Part shown: in pieces, positions 1 to 7,895 of the stretch
Numbering within the stretch: the first letter of the stretch is position 1
Layout of the letters: the number at the start of each line of letters is the position of its first letter
From: an uncultured bacterium
GTDB taxonomy: Bacteria > Cloacimonadota > Cloacimonadia > Cloacimonadales > Cloacimonadaceae
Direction of reading: 5' to 3'
Length of the DNA: 64,000 nt
Assembly (NCBI GenBank): GCA_938009275.1
Contig: CALLHY010000011.1
Coordinates: forward strand, 62,001-126,000
Program-made: the position numbers and the translations under genes
Notes under the pieces: model-generated
Told to the model about the DNA's origin: nothing
Database searches by the model: none
The model's input: only the letters and a program-made list of their open reading frames with translations

Positions 1-735
1 AGCGCATCACCCCATTCATGGTCGCCCAAACCATCCGACCTGAAAGCCTTGATGGAAGCATCGTTTATTTTGTCTAACGGTATGGGCCTGGAAGAAAGCC
101 TGCAAAAAAGTCTGGCAACCAGGCCAACCGAGCATGTGGAAGTTGCCACGCTACTAAAAGATGTTATCCCCTTAATTGCTACAAGCGATCATCATGATGA
201 GCTGCACGAGCATAAGCACGAAGGTGATGACCCCCATTTATGGACGTCCACTTTCCTGATGAGCCGCTTGATTACGAAACTTGAAAAAGAGCTCAGTAGC
301 CGCTTTCCCAATTCCAGTTTAGTGTTTAAACAGAACGCCGATATTATGCGCGGCGAAATGGATGCCCTGATAGAACAGATAAACGAGGAGCGAAGAGCTT
401 TTTCCGAAACTGGACTGGTTACCTATCACAATAGCTTTCAGTACTTCACCCATGAATTTGACATTGAGTACCTCGGATGGGTGCAGTTTTCCCCTGGCAA
501 AGAGCCAAACCCCAAAGACTTAACAGAACTTGGCAATACCATTAAAGAACATAAAGTGCAGGCAGTTTTCATAGAACCTCAAATGAGTAAAAAGGCCGGA
601 GAGTTGCTTGCCAAAGAATTTGACCTCAAACTACTAACCCTTGATCCCCTGGGTAGTGACAATCGTGTAGCCACTATCGCAGAGCTTTTTATGGATAATT
701 GGAACAGCATGAAGGAGGCTTTTACCCTGAAATGA
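1..735 (+). CDS. znuA: Zinc ABC transporter substrate-binding protein, 5'-truncated
   Basis: The frame is open from base 1, so the N-terminus and signal peptide lie outside the window; 244 residues are visible. It is a TroA/ZnuA-type periplasmic receptor that would hand metal to the permease encoded downstream. Near the visible start is SPHSWSPKPSD, the region that holds the first metal-binding His in this family. A His/Asp-rich loop follows (HDELHEHKHEGDDPHLW, about residues 63-80); such loops are typical of zinc receptors and contrast with manganese receptors. Further conserved elements are YHNSFQYF and FIEPQMS, which carry another His and the acidic ligand region. It overlaps the ATPase gene by ATGA and shares its operon. 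Zinc rather than manganese is inferred from the His-rich loop. Confidence 0.9.
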   Translation, partial: SASPHSWSPKPSDLKALMEASFILSNGMGLEESLQKSLATRPTEHVEVATLLKDVIPLIATSDHHDELHEHKHEGDDPHLWTSTFLMSRLITKLEKELSSRFPNSSLVFKQNADIMRGEMDALIEQINEERRAFSETGLVTYHNSFQYFTHEFDIEYLGWVQFSPGKEPNPKDLTELGNTIKEHKVQAVFIEPQMSKKAGELLAKEFDLKLLTLDPLGSDNRVATIAELFMDNWNSMKEAFTLK

Positions 736-1460
736 TACAAATAAGTAACCTGCAGTATGGGCTTGGTGGCAAAAGCATACTGGAAAACATAAATCTGGAG
801 ATTCCAGATGGCGAATTTGTTGCCATCATTGGGCCAAATGGTGCAGGTAAATCTACACTGATAAAGCTGCTGCTGGGTATCTGGGAAATGCAGCAAGGAA
901 GCATACAAACCGACGGAATTAACCAGCAGGAATGGTTGAAGACCAATATCTTTGGCTATCTTCCCCAGCACGAGGAGTTCGACAGGAGCTTCCCGGCTAC
1001 TGCTTTGGATATTGCCCTCATGGGTTTAGCAGGCAAACTCCCGCTTGCCACCAGATTTAAACCCCTACATAAGCAAGCCGCATTGACTGCTTTGGAACAA
1101 ACAGGTGTGGCAGATTTGGCAAAAAGGCTGATTGGCAATCTCTCCGGTGGTGAGTTTCAGCGAGTGTTATTAGCGCGAGCCATTGTTGGCGGAAGTCGCT
1201 ATATAATTCTGGACGAACCAGAAGCCAGTCTGGACAGGCCGTCTGTAGAGAGCTTCTTTGCCCTGTTAAAAAGCCTTAATGAGGCTGGACATACCATTAT
1301 AACCATCTCGCACGACTTAAACGTTTTATCCCGCTATTGCAGCTTTCTGGTGTGTTTGAACCGCACTCTTCATTGTCACAACCACACCGAATTGGTTAGT
1401 GCTGAGATAATTCACAACACCTTTGGCGACAGTGTGCGCATCATCGAAAAGGACTATTAA
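732..1460 (+). CDS. znuC: Zinc/metal ABC transporter ATP-binding protein
   Basis: This is the 242-residue ATPase of the metal importer. It has Walker A GPNGAGKST (about residues 34-42), the Q-loop region LPQHEEFD, signature LSGGE, Walker B IILDEPEAS and the switch His in ISHD. I place the start at the ATG at 732, which overlaps the receptor stop as ATGA and has AGGAGG at 713-718; a longer reading from 699 only adds an unconserved extension inside the receptor gene. The LPQH form of the Q loop is usual in ZnuC/MntB-type ATPases. The gene lies between receptor and permease, so it most likely drives uptake. Confidence 0.93.
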   Translation: MIQISNLQYGLGGKSILENINLEIPDGEFVAIIGPNGAGKSTLIKLLLGIWEMQQGSIQTDGINQQEWLKTNIFGYLPQHEEFDRSFPATALDIALMGLAGKLPLATRFKPLHKQAALTALEQTGVADLAKRLIGNLSGGEFQRVLLARAIVGGSRYIILDEPEASLDRPSVESFFALLKSLNEAGHTIITISHDLNVLSRYCSFLVCLNRTLHCHNHTELVSAEIIHNTFGDSVRIIEKDY

Positions 1461-1464
1461 CACC

Positions 1465-2262
1465 ATGTTTGAATACAGCTTTATGTTAAATGCCCTTTTT
1501 GGTGCCTTGTTATCGGGACTAAGCCTGGCAATCTTCGCCCCATACGTAACTCTCCGCCGCATATCTTATATGGGTGAAGCTCTATCTCATATTGCCTTTG
1601 CGGGTATTGCTATAGCTATCCTTCTGGGTTTAAATCTCACCTTCACCACCTTGGTGTTTGTTGTACTGATAAGCCTCGTGATAGGTTGGCTTTCCCGCAA
1701 ACGCAAGCTTCATGAGGCAAACACCATCAGCATATTCCTATCCGTTAGTATGGCTTTGGGCATAATTCTTATCTCAATATCCAAAAACTATAGCTTCGAT
1801 CTGGCAAGCTACTTGTTTGGCAATGTGCTGCTTATCACTGGAGTGGAGATTCAAAGCCTGTTGATTCTTAATGTCCTGAATCTTGCGTTTGTGCTTGTGT
1901 TTTACAAAGAGCTATTTTACCTTACTTACAATGAGGAAATGGCACGCGTATTCCGCATTCGCATTGCCCCGGTCAGCCACCTGTTCCTTGTGCTTTTGGC
2001 TGCTAATATCGTAATTAATCTTAAGAGTGCCGGCATCATTCTGGTAACGGCTCAGCTTATCCTTCCGGCTGTTATAGCCTTCAATTTTGTCCATTCACTG
2101 CACCGGGCAATTGTAACTTCAGCAATTGTAGCTATCCTCTCGGCAACTATAGGCTTTGCCCTTAGCTACAATCTGAATCTTCCTACCGGTGCAACCATCG
2201 TGCTTTTCGAAGCATTAATCTATTTTTTAAGCTTGAATTTCAGAGGGAAACAAAATGCATAG
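1465..2262 (+). CDS. znuB: Zinc/metal ABC transporter permease
   Basis: A 265-residue very hydrophobic protein of the ABC-3 (ZnuB/TroC/MntC) permease family, with about eight predicted membrane segments. The loop RRISYMGEALSHIAFAGIAI is the family hallmark that contacts the ATPase (SYMGEALSH), and the segment LLAANIVINLKSAGIILVTA matches the conserved later helices. The ATG at 1465 lies four bases after the ATPase stop; an in-frame start at 1423 would lie inside the ATPase gene and adds a non-hydrophobic leader, so it is not preferred. The 3' end overlaps the next gene by eight bases, which suggests that gene is part of the same transcript. Confidence 0.92.
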   Translation: MFEYSFMLNALFGALLSGLSLAIFAPYVTLRRISYMGEALSHIAFAGIAIAILLGLNLTFTTLVFVVLISLVIGWLSRKRKLHEANTISIFLSVSMALGIILISISKNYSFDLASYLFGNVLLITGVEIQSLLILNVLNLAFVLVFYKELFYLTYNEEMARVFRIRIAPVSHLFLVLLAANIVINLKSAGIILVTAQLILPAVIAFNFVHSLHRAIVTSAIVAILSATIGFALSYNLNLPTGATIVLFEALIYFLSLNFRGKQNA

Positions 2263-3202
2263 AATGGTATCCTATTGGCTAAGCATCCTGATTGCTTTCA
2301 TCTTCGTGTCGTTTATATGGCAGCTTGCAGAAACCCATATCGTTACTTTCACCGGTAAGCTAAGCTACAAAGTATTTAAAAAGAGCTTTATTGAGATTAA
2401 CACCAATGACGCTCAAGGTATTCCAATGCGCTATTATCCTGGTGTCGGGCTGATATATGATCCCGAATACATCGCTCAGGAAGCTAGCAGATTTTACAAA
2501 ACCCGTGTAGAAAAAGACCGGGAGCAAAGCTTCTTACAGCTAAGCGGTTGGCTGGAACAGCAGCTCGATACCAAGGGACTGCTTCCTGATAACTACAACT
2601 TCCCCCCCGCCAATAGAAATGCCCCCTGGTATAGGGCATCAACCCAGGCTGCTACAATGGTTGCCCTGGCACAGAGGGCAGGATTCCTGCGCAACACTGA
2701 TACATTGCGTAAAGCAGAGAATATCTTTGTGCTCCTGCAACCCGGCAATAGGGACCTGAGCATAGAAAGCCCGGATAGCACGGTTTGGTTCACAGGAAAA
2801 TCAGAAAAGTCTATATCAGGAATGATAAACACCCTGCTGAAGCTGAATGAATACTATGAACTTATGGGAAATCCCAAGGCAAAAGAGCTGTATGAAGCGG
2901 GATTAAAAAGGCTTCAATACTTCTTACCAGAATTAGAGATTGAAGGCTATTTAGACGATCCATCTGTTAGGGTGGGTAGAAGGCTGGAACATCAGCAGTT
3001 CACAATGAAGCTTGAAGAAATAAACAAGAAATCACCAAACCCTGTATTGAGTGCTGATATCGATCGCTATAAACGTCTCGACCGCAATCTCACATTATTT
3101 CAGATGATAATGCAGGGCGCATGGGCAAGGCTTGCTGGCTTTTTCCTAGCATGTTTTGCGGTGTTTCTAATTGTCTATAAGTTCTTAAGGGTTCCCAGAT
3201 AA
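2255..3202 (+). CDS. Membrane-anchored protein, possibly D-glucuronyl C5-epimerase-like
   Basis: 315 residues. A hydrophobic segment near the N-terminus (about 7-25) and another near the C-terminus (about 288-308) bracket an external domain of about 260 residues. The stretches MRYYPGVGLIYDPEYIAQEA, WYRASTQAATMVALAQRAGF and SGMINTLLKLNEYYELMGN look like the alternating helices of an alpha/alpha toroid and recall the C-terminal domain of D-glucuronyl C5-epimerase, but I cannot confirm catalytic residues. It starts inside the last codons of the permease gene, so it may be co-transcribed with the zinc importer without being functionally related. Its last 28 bases overlap the convergent gene on the minus strand. 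Function is uncertain. Confidence 0.6.
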   Translation: MHRMVSYWLSILIAFIFVSFIWQLAETHIVTFTGKLSYKVFKKSFIEINTNDAQGIPMRYYPGVGLIYDPEYIAQEASRFYKTRVEKDREQSFLQLSGWLEQQLDTKGLLPDNYNFPPANRNAPWYRASTQAATMVALAQRAGFLRNTDTLRKAENIFVLLQPGNRDLSIESPDSTVWFTGKSEKSISGMINTLLKLNEYYELMGNPKAKELYEAGLKRLQYFLPELEIEGYLDDPSVRVGRRLEHQQFTMKLEEINKKSPNPVLSADIDRYKRLDRNLTLFQMIMQGAWARLAGFFLACFAVFLIVYKFLRVPR

Positions 3203-4062
3203 AACTTTACTAAACTACTCGGTTCATAAGAAAGCTTTGCTTGGCGAAGCCCTTCCAGGCCCAGGTCTTGTTCGCGGTTTATATACTTGTAGCGGCCTTG
3301 CAGAAAGCGAGCGGTTTCCCAGTTTATTAGCTGAGCAGAGCCTTTCTTGTCCGGATCAAATTTCTCGAAGTGCTCCGAAACCATATTCGCAGTCTGCTGC
3401 GAAAAGATAGAGTAAGCGGCAATCCGATTGTGCAGACAGATTATTATGCCCTCTACCGGCAGCGTATCCCACAAAGCCAGAGTATTCTCTATGGCCTTGA
3501 TTTCTGTCATCAGATAAATCCCTTCTGCGCTACGCTCTCGTCTCCATTTATGGGTAAATTCCAAAAGCACCTTGTGTTTGTCGGCTGTAATGGGCAAAAC
3601 TTTATAATCAGGATAGCTGCGCACAAATTGAGATACCAGATTCTTCTTTTTTGCCAGTTTTTTGCCGGAAAGATGAACCAGTTTGTCTATGTCGTACACA
3701 TAATCTGCCCATGACCGGTCTTCACTTAAGCTGAAATAATCTCCCAATGCTGGGTGAGCATTCACATATTCTTCGGGTATCAGTATCAGTTCTGCCTGAG
3801 GAAACACCTCGCGGAATTTCATTACCAAATCCGCCAAATCTGCTTCGCTAAAATTATCTCCAATCGGGAAAAGAATATACTGGTATTTGGGATTGTATAT
3901 TATCAGATTATCCTGCCAGAGCATCAGATGATTTCGATAGATAGAGCCCCAGGAAATAATGTTCGTTACATTATAATCGCAGTTCTCACGCGGGTATCTG
4001 GTTAAAAAGTCGCTTATTAACGGGATATGTTCTGTAGTAATCAGTTCCAGAGAATTCAGCAA
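3175..4062 (-). CDS. DUF2156 (phosphatidylglycerol lysyltransferase C-terminal-like) protein
   Basis: 295 residues resembling the DUF2156 family, which has two GNAT-like folds related to the aminoacyl-lipid transferase domain of MprF. Supporting stretches are YNVTNIISWGSIYRNHLMLW near the start, the central Lys-rich SGKKLAKKKNLVSQF typical of the family, and the C-terminal INWETARFLQGRYKYINREQ followed by EGLRQAKLSYEP, which matches the family's closing motif. The start is TTG at 4062, with GAGGAG seven bases upstream lying inside the end of the preceding GNAT gene, four bases away; this indicates translational coupling. No membrane segments are visible, so it is probably a soluble stand-alone transferase domain. 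The substrate is unknown. Confidence 0.8.
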   Translation of the reverse strand: MLNSLELITTEHIPLISDFLTRYPRENCDYNVTNIISWGSIYRNHLMLWQDNLIIYNPKYQYILFPIGDNFSEADLADLVMKFREVFPQAELILIPEEYVNAHPALGDYFSLSEDRSWADYVYDIDKLVHLSGKKLAKKKNLVSQFVRSYPDYKVLPITADKHKVLLEFTHKWRRERSAEGIYLMTEIKAIENTLALWDTLPVEGIIICLHNRIAAYSIFSQQTANMVSEHFEKFDPDKKGSAQLINWETARFLQGRYKYINREQDLGLEGLRQAKLSYEPSSLVKFYLGTLKNL

Positions 4063-4066
4063 GTTC

Positions 4067-4486
4067 TTACTCCTCGCCTAACAAAAAAGGTGTGTAGTTC
4101 TGCATTACATTAAAGCCAAGATTCCCATAAAACTTTTCGTAGCCTGGCTCGCTGATCAAGCCAATCCACTGTAGCTTATGCTCTTTCAAAAAGGCTATCA
4201 AGGTGCGGATTATGCCCTTTCCGATACCATGTCCCCGCAAATCTTCACGCACAGTTACATCCTGAATGTAGGCATCGCTAGTTCCATCGCTAATAGCACG
4301 CCCCATGCCAATAATCTCCTCTCCCTGTTTGGCAATAACGAAGCAAAAAGAATTGCTGATTATCTTGCTTACAGTCTGCAAATACTCCGGATTTTCGTCC
4401 ATCTGCCACCAGCCTGCCAGTCTATATAAGCGCAGGATTTCTGCAGCATCCGCCTCTTTAACAATGTGATATGTGATGTTAGTCAT
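4067..4486 (-). CDS. GNAT family N-acetyltransferase
   Basis: A 139-residue single-domain GNAT protein. The acetyl-CoA-binding motif A is clear: IQDVTVREDLRGHGIGKGII, with the R-G-x-G-x-G/K turn RGHGIGKG around residues 85-95. Motif B follows in the C-terminal GYEKFYGNLGFN segment, which is usual for amine acetyltransferases. It is the first gene of a minus-strand pair with the DUF2156 gene, with only four bases between them. The natural substrate cannot be told from sequence. The ATG at 4486 has a weak GGGGA upstream. Confidence 0.88.
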   Translation of the reverse strand: MTNITYHIVKEADAAEILRLYRLAGWWQMDENPEYLQTVSKIISNSFCFVIAKQGEEIIGMGRAISDGTSDAYIQDVTVREDLRGHGIGKGIIRTLIAFLKEHKLQWIGLISEPGYEKFYGNLGFNVMQNYTPFLLGEE

Positions 4487-4570
4487 AATGTATAGTCCCC
4501 TTATGTAAATATATAATCATTTTCAGTGCCAATGCAACAGTGCAGGCACTTTCACCTGTTCATGTTGATG

Positions 4571-5425
4571 CTACATCTCCGCTAAGGACTCCAGCTCTCG
4601 CATCACTGAGCGTTGTTTGTTGTGGCTAATACCCAGTTGCTCCAGTTTATGGGCTTGTTGCTGCAACTGAGCACAGGTAACTATGCCATCTGCCATCAGA
4701 AGCTGCAAATCTTGTTTACCAAGATGAGTAAGAATAGTAATGGGATACAGCCTTTCCCGCTCGATCAGGTTCTTTAGCGAATTATCCCTGGGGTAATCCC
4801 ATCCCAAAAGATTTATTCCCTTGCTTACGCTATAGGCTATTGAGTCCCCGGAAAAGCGCGTGTTGGTAACCACCCAGGGAACGAAGGTAATATCATTAAA
4901 ACTGCTATCCTGCCTGCGTTTTTCTACTATGTCATTAACGCGTGAATACACATACAGGGGAACCTGAATGCTAACGTGATTGCCCTGGTCGTGTGAGTAT
5001 TTGCATTCCATCAGGTTTTGCACCTTGTCTTTGGTGGCAATCACATCCATTTCGTGAGTAATGGCAGCACCTTGAAGCACTTGAGCTACTTCCACATGGT
5101 AATCCTGCCGTCTAAACAGCTCTCCCACAAATTGCTCAAAGGGATGCCCACTCGGTCCCATGCCAAACATTGCCATTTTCAGCTTGTAACGCAAGGCTCC
5201 AAAACCGTTTTTTTGTCTGTAGAGCTTATAGGCACGAGTATAGATTTTGCCTGTACTAACCCCGGGATAAACCCATGCCTCGATATCTGCCACTATTCCG
5301 GCTATTGTGTCGTCTCGTGCCCCGGCCTTATGTAGCGAGGCTTTAAGCTTATTTACGTCAAATGGCTCCTGTTCACCAGATGCCTTTTGAATCAAGATTG
5401 GTTGTCCGGTTGTTGCTAAATCCAT
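4571..5425 (-). CDS. ATP-cone domain fused to Mrr-like restriction endonuclease domain
   Basis: 284 residues with an unusual domain pair. Residues 7-95 form an ATP-cone, the nucleotide-sensing domain of NrdR and ribonucleotide reductase: ILIQKASGEQEPFDVNKLK at the start and IYTRAYKLYRQ later. Residues about 100-215 look like a PD-(D/E)xK nuclease of the Mrr_cat type: PFEQFVGELFRRQDYHVE, then HEMDVIATKDKVQNLMECKY, where the D and the E-x-K give the expected catalytic triad. A helical tail of about 70 residues follows. I chose ATG at 5425, with AGAGGA upstream, over the adjacent TTG at 5428. No methylase is nearby, so a classical restriction-modification role is unlikely; dATP/ATP-gated DNA cleavage is an inference from the domains. 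Confidence 0.85.
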   Translation of the reverse strand: MDLATTGQPILIQKASGEQEPFDVNKLKASLHKAGARDDTIAGIVADIEAWVYPGVSTGKIYTRAYKLYRQKNGFGALRYKLKMAMFGMGPSGHPFEQFVGELFRRQDYHVEVAQVLQGAAITHEMDVIATKDKVQNLMECKYSHDQGNHVSIQVPLYVYSRVNDIVEKRRQDSSFNDITFVPWVVTNTRFSGDSIAYSVSKGINLLGWDYPRDNSLKNLIERERLYPITILTHLGKQDLQLLMADGIVTCAQLQQQAHKLEQLGISHNKQRSVMRELESLAEM

Positions 5426-5471
5426 CAATATCCTCTTTCATTGTCGTTTTAGCGGCTTCCTTATGCTTATT

Positions 5472-5640
5472 GAGACCATTGCACTTAAATAGAAAACGGG
5501 CTACAGCCAGTTGGAGCAACGGATTTATTCGGTATTAAGGCTAAACAAATGACTTTTTGGGATTACATTATCATCTGCTAACCAGATAAATCTGGTTATC
5601 CCAGCCGAATAAATTCGGCGTTCCAGATTATGCAATGATC
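5472..5640 (-). repeat. 169-bp MITE-like element, copy A
   Basis: This stretch matches the reverse complement of 22375-22543 along its full 169 bp with roughly a dozen mismatches and no visible gap. The ends form an imperfect inverted repeat of about 12 bp: GAGACCATTGCA at one end, and GAGATCATTGCA read from just beyond the other. Inside are two small palindromes, AACCAGAT-AA-ATCTGGTT at 5580-5597 and GCCGAAT-AA-ATTCGGC at 5604-5619. There is no coding capacity. Length, terminal repeats and dispersed copies are what a miniature inverted-repeat transposable element would show, but I cannot identify a clear target-site duplication. Orientation is set opposite to copy B. Confidence 0.85.
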
Positions 5641-5690
5641 TCTTATTAATAAGATATTCAATTCTCTTGCATAAACCTGTTTTTTTTGCG

Positions 5691-5761
5691 CCTTCCCTGC
5701 TGCTTCCTTGCTGCTATCCTGTGTCGAATACAGGAAAGGAGCAAGGAAGCAGCAAGGAACA
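5691..5761. repeat. Long intergenic hairpin, 34-nt arms, 3-nt loop (copy 1)
   Basis: The left arm is 5691-5724, the loop is CGA at 5725-5727, and the right arm is 5728-5761. The arms pair with about five mismatches, more than in the other two copies. The core GCTGCTTCCTTGCTGCTATC is shared with 37012-37082, and a variant of it with 44817-44887. No T-run follows directly, so a simple terminator does not explain it. Confidence 0.88.
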
Positions 5762-5979
5762 TCCCTCAAGATATAGCTAAGAAATGCGGTGGCATATAAT
5801 TGCCCTGCGGTTTGGAGTGCTTGTATTCCCCGGTCTATATAATTGGATACCATGTCTGGATAATGATAGCCATTTTCACGAGTATAGATTGGGGTTGCGT
5901 TTTGAGATTATTAGTGAGGGGGCACAAGCAGTATACAATGAATCACATTCTTGTTGCTAAGGCCTAAGTGAGAATTTGC

Positions 5980-6007
5980 TTGACAGAAAGCCGCCGCTGT
6001 TTATCTT
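5980..6007 (+). promoter_or_regulatory. Likely sigma-70-type promoter
   Basis: TTGACA at 5980-5985, a 16-nt spacer and TATCTT at 6002-6007 lie about 160 bases before the AlkD-like gene, the first gene on the plus strand after the gap. GCTTGACA-like boxes recur upstream of several other genes in this window, which supports their use as a -35 element. The call is by eye. Confidence 0.45.
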
Positions 6008-6165
6008 GTAGCTAAGCATCAGCGAGATACATCAATCCCAAACATCAATCCTAATAAGGATTTGTAACATTGACAAATAAACAAAATAACTCATGCCCGC
6101 TTGGGCGAAATAAAGCTATCTATTATAGTGATCGTCGTTTACAACGCTATCACGAAGCAGGATGA

Positions 6166-6993
6166 ATGATTAAAGAAATGGGACGTCTGAATATAGACGA
6201 CTTTAAGTTTCTGGATGCTGCGGTAGAGAAAATCTTCCGCAACGTCGAAAAGGGCAAATCGGCACTGGCAGAAAAACAAATAACAGAACTTGGAAACACG
6301 GCTAATTACTTTGTCCGTGAAGAACTGGGCAAACGCCTCGCCCAATACAAGGGTAATGGCGAAATGGATGAGATATGCGGCAATCTGCTGGAGCACTTCA
6401 TCTATGGAGTTCGCGCCACCGGCTTGTTCTATTTTTATCATAAACACCAGTCCCGTCCCGAAATAATTATTAAAACCATCGAAAAGACGTTTGAGTCTGT
6501 GCCTTGGGAATCCGAGACCATCTGTTTTGACATGTGGAAACGCTTTCCGGAAGCAATGAAAAAATACATGCCCGCCTGGGCGGAATCACCAAACGAGAAG
6601 AAGCGAGCCATCAGCATGCATGGCATGGAAAACATAGCCGGAAGGCATCCGCAGTATATCTTAACCTTTGTGTCTAACCTCCTGGATGACGAAAGCGAAG
6701 AAGTGCAAAAGAAGATTAGCCACGTGCTTACCCAGGTTGGCCGCCAACGCCCACAACAATGCTATAACAATGTCCGCCGCTGGCTGATGGATGCCGATGA
6801 AAAACGCATTAGAACCATCTGGCAAACCATGAAAAAGCTCGCTAACATCTTTACCCAAAAGAGTAAACGCGATAAATCTGCCGATTTTATAAATATCACC
6901 CAACGCACCGTGCACGATTGGCGTGGAGATTCCAATCCCAACGTTGCCAGCATGGGAGCAAAACTCGCCGGCATTATTAACAGCAAGAAGTAA
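6166..6993 (+). CDS. AlkD-like DNA alkylation repair / HEAT-repeat protein
   Basis: 275 residues, nearly all helical, resembling the AlkD/AlkC HEAT-like repeat family that flips out or excises alkylated bases. Family-like stretches include LGNTANYFVREELGKRLAQY, ICFDMWKRFPEAMKKYM and a run of helical pairs (residues 130-215) such as NIAGRHPQYILTFVSNLLDD. I cannot locate the catalytic Asp and Trp residues of AlkD with certainty, so this could be a diverged, non-enzymatic HEAT protein. The ATG at 6166 is used; an ATG at 6178 is possible. It is eleven bases upstream of the TrmJ-like gene and probably co-transcribed with it. Confidence 0.72.
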   Translation: MIKEMGRLNIDDFKFLDAAVEKIFRNVEKGKSALAEKQITELGNTANYFVREELGKRLAQYKGNGEMDEICGNLLEHFIYGVRATGLFYFYHKHQSRPEIIIKTIEKTFESVPWESETICFDMWKRFPEAMKKYMPAWAESPNEKKRAISMHGMENIAGRHPQYILTFVSNLLDDESEEVQKKISHVLTQVGRQRPQQCYNNVRRWLMDADEKRIRTIWQTMKKLANIFTQKSKRDKSADFINITQRTVHDWRGDSNPNVASMGAKLAGIINSKK

Positions 6994-7004
6994 GAACCAA
7001 CACC

Positions 7005-7799
7005 ATGCAGGATAAATCTCTGTCCCGCATTGCCATAATACTGGTAGAACCCATATACGGCGGTAACGTTGGAGCTGTTGCCAGAATAATGAACAACTTC
7101 TGTGTGTCCGACCTGCGCATCGTTGGTAAAGCACCGGAAAAGAATGACTTTTACCTGGCCATGCATTCGGAACACATCCTCGAAAACGTTCAGACCTTTA
7201 GCTCCCTTCAAGAAGCAATAGCCGATCTGGATAGGGTGATAGCCTTTTCCCGACGGGTTGGCAAAACCAAGCCCGTAGATATGCGCCCCAGAGAAATGGC
7301 ACGCTACGTTCATTCTTTACCCAAACTGTCTGTTGGATTGGTTTTTGGTCGCGAAACATGGGGTTTAACCGATGAAGAGGCAGATTTATGCGCTTTTCGC
7401 TGCCACTTTCCCGCCAATCCTGCCTTTCCCTCTATAAATCTTGCCCAAGCCGTAGCTTTGGCTATTTGGGAGGTGTATAACCTGCCTTGGGACGAAAACG
7501 TGGCCAAACAAGCCAATACCCATGCTGCCACAGGCAAAGAACTTTCGGCCATTCAAGCTTATATGCTGGATGTGATGCAAGCCACCGGCTTTTTCCGCAG
7601 CTACGAGAAAACGAATTGGGAAGTATTCCTGAAAAAGATGATGGCACAGCTTAACCCCAATAAAACTATGCTGTATCGTTTCAGGCAAATGTTTAATCGC
7701 TTCCATGTACTGGTTACCGGAAAAGGATTGGGTTATGGCTTGGATCTTGCTGATAATATAGCAGAAAACATAAAAGACGAAAGCTCCTTGCCAGATTAA
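7005..7799 (+). CDS. trmJ: tRNA (cytidine/uridine-2'-O-)-methyltransferase, TrmJ-like SPOUT protein
   Basis: 264 residues of the TrmH/SpoU SPOUT superfamily, closest in layout to TrmJ. It would methylate the ribose of tRNA residue 32 with S-adenosylmethionine. Motif 1 is near the N-terminus (ILVEPIYGGNVGAVARIMNN, with the N and R expected for substrate binding). Motif 2 is LVFGRETWGLTDEEADLC and motif 3 is FPSINLAQAVALAIWE; these form the knotted cofactor site. A C-terminal helical extension (residues about 170-255) is like that of TrmJ dimers. It is adjacent to the AlkD-like gene and about 96 bases before the C25 peptidase gene. The exact tRNA position is inferred from the family. Confidence 0.85.
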   Translation: MQDKSLSRIAIILVEPIYGGNVGAVARIMNNFCVSDLRIVGKAPEKNDFYLAMHSEHILENVQTFSSLQEAIADLDRVIAFSRRVGKTKPVDMRPREMARYVHSLPKLSVGLVFGRETWGLTDEEADLCAFRCHFPANPAFPSINLAQAVALAIWEVYNLPWDENVAKQANTHAATGKELSAIQAYMLDVMQATGFFRSYEKTNWEVFLKKMMAQLNPNKTMLYRFRQMFNRFHVLVTGKGLGYGLDLADNIAENIKDESSLPD

Positions 7800-7895
7800 G
7801 ATGAGCCATTGTGCCTGGTGGCTTTCGCAAAAGGACAGTGCCATGTGCCAGGAAGCAGAACTTTTTTGCAAGGCCAAAGCCGTAAGGAGCAAGAA

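Larger units (their letters stand above)
5429..6165. other. 737-bp intergenic region between divergent genes, repeat-bearing
   Basis: This gap separates the ATP-cone nuclease gene (minus) from the AlkD-like gene (plus). It holds one copy of the 169-bp element with terminal inverted repeats, a long hairpin of the 34-bp-arm family and a likely promoter near its right end, all listed separately. The interval 5762-5975 shows no convincing coding frame and no structure that I recognise. An open frame runs through the hairpin on the minus strand, but it has no family resemblance and its composition follows the repeat. Confidence 0.7.

Noticed and set aside
5596..5853. Minus-strand open frame of 85 codons over the first hairpin repeat
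   Set aside because: It runs through the repeat arms, has no family resemblance and lacks a good ribosome site; its composition mirrors the hairpin.
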